Assembly (NCBI GenBank): GCA_035529735.1
Contig: DATKWE010000225.1
Span: 1 to 24,866 of the forward strand
Direction of reading: 5' to 3'
DNA length: 24,866 nt
From: JAAXQD01 sp035529735
Lineage (GTDB): Bacteria > Desulfobacterota > Desulfobacteria > Desulfobacterales > UBA11574
The notes beneath the pieces are model-generated. The model worked only from the letters and a program-made list of their open reading frames with translations. It did no database searches and had not been told where the DNA came from. Numbering within the stretch: position 1 is the first letter of the stretch; each line of letters begins with the position of its first letter. Positions 20,290-24,866 of the stretch are shown here, in pieces. A program made the position numbers and the translations under genes.

Positions 20290-22494
20290 CTAAGTTGAGC
20301 GATTGTTGAGTTTGCCGCGTCCTACTTGATTCAACAGTTTTTTGACTGCCTCCGGGTCTGTAACCGGTGGCTTGCAGGTGTTGTCCGTACAGACATAAGC
20401 TGTCGCCGTGCTTTCTATTTTTTTAACAGATGCTATAAATGGGAGGTGTCGGGCCAGTCGTTTCCGGCTCACGTCATTGTCCACCAGGACAACCATTTTG
20501 CCGGGAATGAACAGAGAATTTACGGCGGTCAGCATTGCCCGCGTATCTTCTGTGCTGCGGTCTCCGGCGATGACCACTTCAATCGGTTTGACCCGTGATG
20601 TGATCAGGGCAACCAGAAGCTCAGGCGCTGAATCCGGATGTGAACCAATTCTTTCCGAAACGCTCTTTAAAGTACCTTCGGCCACGGTGGAATACCCTCT
20701 GGAGTCGCCAAATCGTGCGAGACGCAATAGATTTAGCGCAGCCACCGAAGTGGCCGAAGGAATCACACTGTCCGCATCCTCTTTGACACGCAAATCGATT
20801 TTTTCATCATGTCCTTTGCGGGTCATGAAAAAGCCCCCATTTTCCGTGTCATAAAACAGTTCTATCTGCGCGTCCATGAGTTCAAGTGCCCATTCGAGCC
20901 AGTCTGGATCAAAGTCGGCTTCATAAAGATCAACGAGGCCCTGAGTTAAAAAAGCGTAGTCATCGGCCATACCGGCGATTTTTCTTTCGCCGTTGCGCCA
21001 CCGTCTGAAAAGTTGTCGAGTTTTAGGATCATAAAGGTTTTTTCTGACAAACTCCGCTGCCTTTTTGGCGGTCTCCAGATATCTATCTTCACCCAAAACC
21101 TGATAGGCTCTGGAAAGGGAGGATATCATCAGACCGTTCCACGAGGTCAGAATTTTATCGTCGAGATGCGGCCGGGGTCTTTTTACACGTGCCGCAAACA
21201 GTTTTCTTTTTGATTGTGTTAACGATGTTTCGATGTCTTCGTTTGACAGGTTGAAATGATCAGCGACTTTGTCAATGGAATGGGCAACAAACAGAATGTT
21301 TTTCCCTTTAAATTCATCAAAAGGATCATTTTCGGCATTCCCCTCGGCTTTAACGCCGTAGCGAAATGAAAAGATTTCTCCTGCAGGAGTGCCTAACAGC
21401 GCATGGATCTCCTTTTTCGTCCACACATAGAATGCGCCTTCAACTTTCTTTTCATGTCCCTTATTTGAGCGTGTCTCTGCAGGAAGACTGTCTGCATCTT
21501 CTGCCGAATAAAATCCGCCGTCAGGGTGGGTCATATCCCGTAGGACATAATCCGCCGTTTCCCCGGCAATCTCTTCAAAAAACCTGTCTCGGGTAATCAG
21601 ATATACGTCCAGATAGTTTTTTAGCAGCTGGGCGTTGTCATACAGCATCTTTTCAAAATGGGGAACATGCCATTTGGCGTCCGTGGAATAGCGATGAAAT
21701 CCTCCGCCCAATTGATCATAAATCCCACCATTTGCCATCGCACGAAGTGTAAAATCACCCATTTCACGGGCCGGAATTATTTCTTTATTTTCTTCCACGA
21801 TATTTCTATGATAAAATTCGTACGCAAATAGAAAGCTCTGAATGGACGGAGACGGAAACTTTGGCGCAGGACTGAAACCGCCAAGGCTTTTATCGAACCT
21901 TGAGGAAAACCGTTCCAGTGCCGTGTGGAGCAGGTTTGAATCGATGGATGCATCGCCGGACGTCCACGTCAATGCCTTTGCAATTTCCCCATGAAGTTTC
22001 TGGCTGAAAGATTGAAACTTCTCCCGCTGGTCAGGATCTTTCCATCCAACGGCAATCAGCCTTAAAAGATCAGGCCACGCAAAAGACCCCTGTCTGGGTT
22101 CGGGGGGAAAATAAGTGCCGCCGTAAAACGGTTTTAAATCCGGTGTCAAAAAAACATTCAGCGGCCATCCTCCTGAACCGGTAATTGCCGAAACTGCGGT
22201 CATGTATATTATGTCGAGATCCGGCCGCTCTTCCCGGTCCACTTTGATACAGATAAAGTGAGTGTTCATCAATTCAGCGATGTCCGAATTCATGAACGAT
22301 TCCGATTCCATAACATGGCACCAGTGGCATGTGGAATAACCGATGGATAGAAGAATCGGTTTGTCCTCCTGACGGGCTTTTTCCAGGGCTGCTTCACCCC
22401 ATGGATACCAATCAACCGGATTGTAGGCATGTTGGAGAAGATAGGGGCTTTTCTCATGAATAAGGCGGTTGGGTTTTACTTTGTTTTCAGTCAT
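20290..22494 (-). CDS. DUF255 thioredoxin-domain protein (YyaL / SSP411 family)
   Basis: A 734-residue protein. The N-terminal thioredoxin-like domain (DUF255, about 5-165) carries the hallmark 'NRLIHEKSPYLLQHAYNPVDWYPWG', 'SIGYSTCHWCHVMESESF' (C56-H-W-C59), 'KVDREERPDLD' and 'GGWPLNVFLTPD'. The rest resembles six-hairpin glycosidase-like (alpha/alpha barrel) domains, including 'GGIYDQLGGGFHRYSTD' and 'PHFEKMLYDNAQL'. The biochemical role is not established for the family. The ATG at 22492-22494 follows GAGGAG by about seven bases; an in-frame ATG eight codons upstream has no such site and is not preferred. It is divergent from cooS, with 136 bases between the start codons. No sign of truncation. 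Confidence 0.92.
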   Translation of the reverse strand: MTENKVKPNRLIHEKSPYLLQHAYNPVDWYPWGEAALEKARQEDKPILLSIGYSTCHWCHVMESESFMNSDIAELMNTHFICIKVDREERPDLDIIYMTAVSAITGSGGWPLNVFLTPDLKPFYGGTYFPPEPRQGSFAWPDLLRLIAVGWKDPDQREKFQSFSQKLHGEIAKALTWTSGDASIDSNLLHTALERFSSRFDKSLGGFSPAPKFPSPSIQSFLFAYEFYHRNIVEENKEIIPAREMGDFTLRAMANGGIYDQLGGGFHRYSTDAKWHVPHFEKMLYDNAQLLKNYLDVYLITRDRFFEEIAGETADYVLRDMTHPDGGFYSAEDADSLPAETRSNKGHEKKVEGAFYVWTKKEIHALLGTPAGEIFSFRYGVKAEGNAENDPFDEFKGKNILFVAHSIDKVADHFNLSNEDIETSLTQSKRKLFAARVKRPRPHLDDKILTSWNGLMISSLSRAYQVLGEDRYLETAKKAAEFVRKNLYDPKTRQLFRRWRNGERKIAGMADDYAFLTQGLVDLYEADFDPDWLEWALELMDAQIELFYDTENGGFFMTRKGHDEKIDLRVKEDADSVIPSATSVAALNLLRLARFGDSRGYSTVAEGTLKSVSERIGSHPDSAPELLVALITSRVKPIEVVIAGDRSTEDTRAMLTAVNSLFIPGKMVVLVDNDVSRKRLARHLPFIASVKKIESTATAYVCTDNTCKPPVTDPEAVKKLLNQVGRGKLNNRST

Positions 22495-22528
22495 TCTGCG
22501 CTCCTCGACCGAATTCATTCATCGGATC

Positions 22529-22555
22529 TTGACAAACCACATTGTGGTATATATT
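22529..22555 (+). promoter_or_regulatory. cooS promoter with internal CCAC-N3-GTGG dyad
   Basis: -35 TTGACA (22529-22534) and -10 TATATT (22550-22555, 15-base spacer; TATTTT at 17 bases is an alternative). In the spacer is the perfect 13-base dyad ACCACA-T-TGTGGT (22536-22548), whose core CCAC-ATT-GTGG starts two bases after the -35, as in the korAB promoter. Also faces the divergent DUF255 gene. Confidence 0.7.
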
Positions 22556-22564
22556 TTTATTAGT

Positions 22565-22584
22565 AATCATTACCATTAATGATT
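22565..22584 (+). promoter_or_regulatory. Perfect dyad in the cooS leader
   Basis: AATCATTA-CCAT-TAATGATT: perfect 8-base arms, 4-base spacer, lying just downstream of the -10 box. It shares TTAATGATTT with the OsmC upstream region. A candidate second operator; arms of this kind recall Fur-type half sites but in the wrong arrangement, so no regulator is named. Confidence 0.5.
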
Positions 22585-22630
22585 TGATTGTCAATTTTCC
22601 AACAACAAATATTTCCACGAAGGAGGTAAA

Positions 22631-24616
22631 ATGGAAAAACAGAAAGTTTTATCCAAGAAAAAAGAGATTAACCCAAGGGATGTCACCATCTGTGAGGCCA
22701 CCGCACAAATGCTGGAAAAAGCCAAAAGAGACGGTGTGGAAACCGCATTTGACCGGGCTGCCGGCATGAGAGCCTGTCCCATTGGTGCGGATTCCGCGTG
22801 CTGCAAACATTGTTCCATGGGACCTTGCCGGTTGAATGCTAAAGATCCGTATGGAAAAGTCGGCGTGTGTGGTGCGACCATTGATACAATTATGTCTCGC
22901 AATTTTGCACGCATGGTTGCTTCCGGAAGTGCCGCCCATACGGACCACGGAATGAGCATGCTCAATCTTTTTCGTGAAGTGGTAAAGGGGAATATCACAG
23001 ATTATGAAATTAAGGATCCGAACAAGCTTGAGGAAGTTGCGGCTTCCATCGGCATTGAAGTCGAAGGGCGTGAAATTCAGGATATTGCAATGGATCTCTA
23101 CGAAGAACTGGAGCGCACCTATACCCAGGTGGAAGGGGAAATTCCCTTTGCCAAACGGGTTCCTGAAAAAACACTCGAGACCTGGCGCAAACTCGGTATT
23201 GTACCCAGGGGAGCCATGCGGGAGATCATGGAGCTGATGCATCGGACTCACATGGGCGTAGATCAGGATTATGAAAACATCACCAGACAGTGCAGTCGCA
23301 CCGCCCTTGCCGATGGTTGGGGAGGATCCATGGTGGCCACGGAAATATCCGACATTCTGTTCGGAACCCCGTCCCCGGTCAGCGTAGAAGTGAATATGGG
23401 GGTTCTTAAAGAAGACCATGTCAATATTATCGTTCATGGCCATGAACCGAACCTTTTTGAATCCATACTCGTATCGGTCAATGAACCCACACTCATTGAG
23501 GAAGCCAAGAAAGCCGGAGCGGCGGGTATCAATCTGGTGGGAATGTGCTGCTCGGGTGCGGAAATGCTGTCGCGTCACGGAATTCCCCATGCAGGGAACT
23601 TTATGTCCACGGAAGCCGTTCTGGTCACCGGCGCAATAGATGCTATGACCGTGGATGTCCAGTGCATCAAACAGGGTCTGGCCAAGGTGGCTGAATGTTA
23701 CGGAACACCGCTCATAACCACCAACCCGAGATGCCGTATCGAAGGCGCACAGCACATGGAACTGGATGAACACCATCCGAGTGCCTGCACCGACGAAATC
23801 GTCATCAAGGCCATTTCTCGGTTCAAAAACAGAACCGGAGAAATAGAAATCCCAAAAATTAAGAATATCGGGGTCCATGGGTTTTCCCACGAGTATATTA
23901 ATTACATGCTTGGCGGGTCCTTCCGAGCGTCTTATACCCCGCTCAATGACAATATCATCAACGGCAGGATCCGGGGAGTTGCCGGCGTGGTCGGCTGTAC
24001 CAACCCCAGAGTCAAACAGGACTGGGTTCATGTGGAACTGGTTAAGGAGTTGATCAAAAATGACGTGCTGGTTCTCCAGACCGGATGCTCTCAGATTGCA
24101 CTTGCCAAGGCCGGCTTAACCGCTCCGGAAGCCGCAATTCTTGCAGGTCCCGGATTGCAGGAAGTGTGTGAGACCGTCGGCATGCCGCCGGTCCTGGGTA
24201 TGGGGTCTTGCGCGGACAACAGCCGGATTCTGATTGCAGCTTCTGCAATGGTTCAAGAAGGTGGTCTGGGACATAGTATTGCTGAATTACCCGTAGCCGG
24301 CGCCGCACCCGAATGGATGAGTGAAAAAGCCATAAGTATCGGGCAATACTTCGTTGCCTCGGGTGTATACACCGTTTTTGGGGTAACATTTCCCATTGTC
24401 AAAGAAACGAAATTCCACAAGCTTCTGTTCGAAGGACTTGAGGAACAGGGCTTGGGGAAATGGGGGTTCTCTCCGGATCCGTATGAGATGGCCCGAATGA
24501 TGATCGCCCATATCGACAAAAAGAGGAAACAGCTCGGGATCGATAAGGCCAGGGAAAGAGTCCTGATGGATATGGCGGATCGTCGTGAAATGGAGGCGGC
24601 TTATCAGCACGCCTAA
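22631..24616 (+). CDS. cooS: Anaerobic Ni carbon monoxide dehydrogenase, catalytic subunit
   Basis: A 661-residue cytoplasmic enzyme interconverting CO and CO2 with ferredoxin. The cluster ligands can be matched to the well-studied Carboxydothermus CODH-II: D-cluster C49 and C57; B-cluster C58, C61, C66 and C80, with identical spacings; C-cluster H271 ('VHGHEPN'), a Cys in 'GMCCSGAE' (C306/C307), C345 ('DVQCI'), C456 ('VVGCTNPR'), C486 ('TGCSQIA') and C527 ('GSCADNSR'). All are present, so it should be active. GGAGG lies 5 bases before the ATG. No CooF ferredoxin, CooC nickel-inserting protein or ACS subunits follow; a terminator comes 36 bases after the stop, so it is a stand-alone gene. It may supply ferredoxin electrons or act with an acetyl-CoA synthase encoded elsewhere. 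Confidence 0.96.
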   Translation: MEKQKVLSKKKEINPRDVTICEATAQMLEKAKRDGVETAFDRAAGMRACPIGADSACCKHCSMGPCRLNAKDPYGKVGVCGATIDTIMSRNFARMVASGSAAHTDHGMSMLNLFREVVKGNITDYEIKDPNKLEEVAASIGIEVEGREIQDIAMDLYEELERTYTQVEGEIPFAKRVPEKTLETWRKLGIVPRGAMREIMELMHRTHMGVDQDYENITRQCSRTALADGWGGSMVATEISDILFGTPSPVSVEVNMGVLKEDHVNIIVHGHEPNLFESILVSVNEPTLIEEAKKAGAAGINLVGMCCSGAEMLSRHGIPHAGNFMSTEAVLVTGAIDAMTVDVQCIKQGLAKVAECYGTPLITTNPRCRIEGAQHMELDEHHPSACTDEIVIKAISRFKNRTGEIEIPKIKNIGVHGFSHEYINYMLGGSFRASYTPLNDNIINGRIRGVAGVVGCTNPRVKQDWVHVELVKELIKNDVLVLQTGCSQIALAKAGLTAPEAAILAGPGLQEVCETVGMPPVLGMGSCADNSRILIAASAMVQEGGLGHSIAELPVAGAAPEWMSEKAISIGQYFVASGVYTVFGVTFPIVKETKFHKLLFEGLEEQGLGKWGFSPDPYEMARMMIAHIDKKRKQLGIDKARERVLMDMADRREMEAAYQHA

Positions 24617-24647
24617 CCCAGGAAGATTCAGGTAAGATATTTTGATC

Positions 24648-24677
24648 AAAAAGGGCTCCCTTTCGGAGCCCTTTTTT
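24648..24677. terminator. Bidirectional intrinsic terminator after cooS
   Basis: GGGCTCC (24653-24659), loop CTTTC, GGAGCCC (24665-24671), then six T; on the other strand the stem is followed by five T. It ends cooS and also the convergent regulator gene, whose TGA (24677-24679) touches the T run. Confidence 0.93.
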
Positions 24678-24866
24678 CATCGCCCGTCGGGCATGGTTTC
24701 GGGATGATCACTTAAAAACCGGTATAGGGTGGCCCGACCCACGCCGAGCAACCGTGAAGCTTTTGCTTTGTTACCGCCGGTTTTTTCCAAGGCCGATTTT
24801 ACGATTTCAATATCCAGTTTCCTCGAAGCCCCGCGGGAGGAACGGAGGATACTCTCCTCCTTGAGT
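24677..24866 (-). CDS. C-terminal end of a Fis-type (sigma-54 activator-like) regulator, partial
   Basis: The minus strand is open from the window edge to TGA at 24677-24679, giving the last 62 residues. 'DIEIVKSALEKTGGNKAKASRLLGVGRATLYRFLSD' is the Fis-type helix-turn-helix that ends sigma-54-dependent activators (usual 'I..AL..TGGN...AA..LGISR.TLYR.L'). The receptor and AAA+ parts, if present, lie outside. It converges on cooS and shares its terminator. Its target cannot be known from here; the only sigma-54-like site in the window is before citrate synthase. Confidence 0.85.
   Translation of the reverse strand, partial: LKEESILRSSRGASRKLDIEIVKSALEKTGGNKAKASRLLGVGRATLYRFLSDHPETMPDGR

Noticed and set aside
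22565..22584. Dyad in the cooS leader as a classical Fur box
   Set aside because: Arms AATCATTA/TAATGATT resemble half-sites, but their order and spacing do not match the 7-1-7 Fur or the PerR consensus.
22649..24031. Minus-strand frame of 460 codons opposite cooS
   Set aside because: Long, but cooS on the other strand matches a known enzyme throughout; the residue composition of the antisense frame (rich in His, Arg, Gly, Phe) is that of a mirror frame.

Overview
The window looks like chromosomal DNA of a strictly anaerobic, probably sulfate-reducing bacterium of the Desulfobacterota, most like the complete-oxidising Desulfobacterales type. This is inferred from gene content: a two-subunit 2-oxoacid:ferredoxin oxidoreductase, a stand-alone Ni carbon monoxide dehydrogenase, a full Na+-translocating NADH:quinone reductase operon, ferredoxin-linked redox proteins, rubrerythrin, flavodoxin and a selenocysteine-type OsmC protein. 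No single gene proves the taxonomy. No rRNA, tRNA, CRISPR array or transposase gene was found.

Layout. Positions 1-840 (minus strand) hold the 5' part of a cytidylate-kinase-like gene, a possible 35-residue ORF and a NifU-type Fe-S scaffold gene. Positions 914-3521 hold korB and korA behind a clear sigma-70-type promoter. Positions 3596-5427 (minus) hold an Asp-ligated ferredoxin, a flavodoxin, a rubrerythrin and an OsmC-family gene interrupted by an in-frame TGA, best read as selenocysteine. Positions 5537-7619 hold an SLC13-type transporter and a CBS-domain protein. Positions 7877-10151 hold an AhpF-like flavoprotein disulfide reductase and a rubredoxin-DUF2231-like membrane fusion. Positions 10302-11480 hold a citrate synthase with a sigma-54-like upstream site. 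Positions 11845-13080 hold a YkgJ-type cysteine-cluster gene broken by a one-base frameshift, and a Fur-family regulator. Divergent from fur, nqrABCDEF runs on the plus strand from 13278 to 19265. It is followed by a palindromic repeat of about 200 bp, a ferredoxin:thioredoxin reductase / glutaredoxin pair, a long DUF255 (YyaL) protein, cooS, a bidirectional terminator and the 3' end of a Fis-type regulator.

How the genes could work together (inference): KorAB and CooS release low-potential electrons to ferredoxin; citrate synthase feeds the oxidative TCA cycle; Na+-NQR links NADH to quinone and a sodium gradient; FTR can pass ferredoxin electrons to glutaredoxin-like thiols; rubrerythrin, Sec-OsmC, the AhpF-like protein and the Fur-family regulator fit a peroxide and metal stress defence.

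The observations most worth following up are the probable selenoprotein OsmC with a SECIS-like hairpin just after the TGA, and an identical dyad (CCAC-N3-GTGG) placed the same way between the -35 and -10 boxes of both the korAB and cooS promoters, which suggests one regulator for two ferredoxin-reducing enzymes. Also notable are an NqrA that keeps two complete 4Fe-4S motifs and an NqrC with Ser instead of Thr at the flavinylation site.
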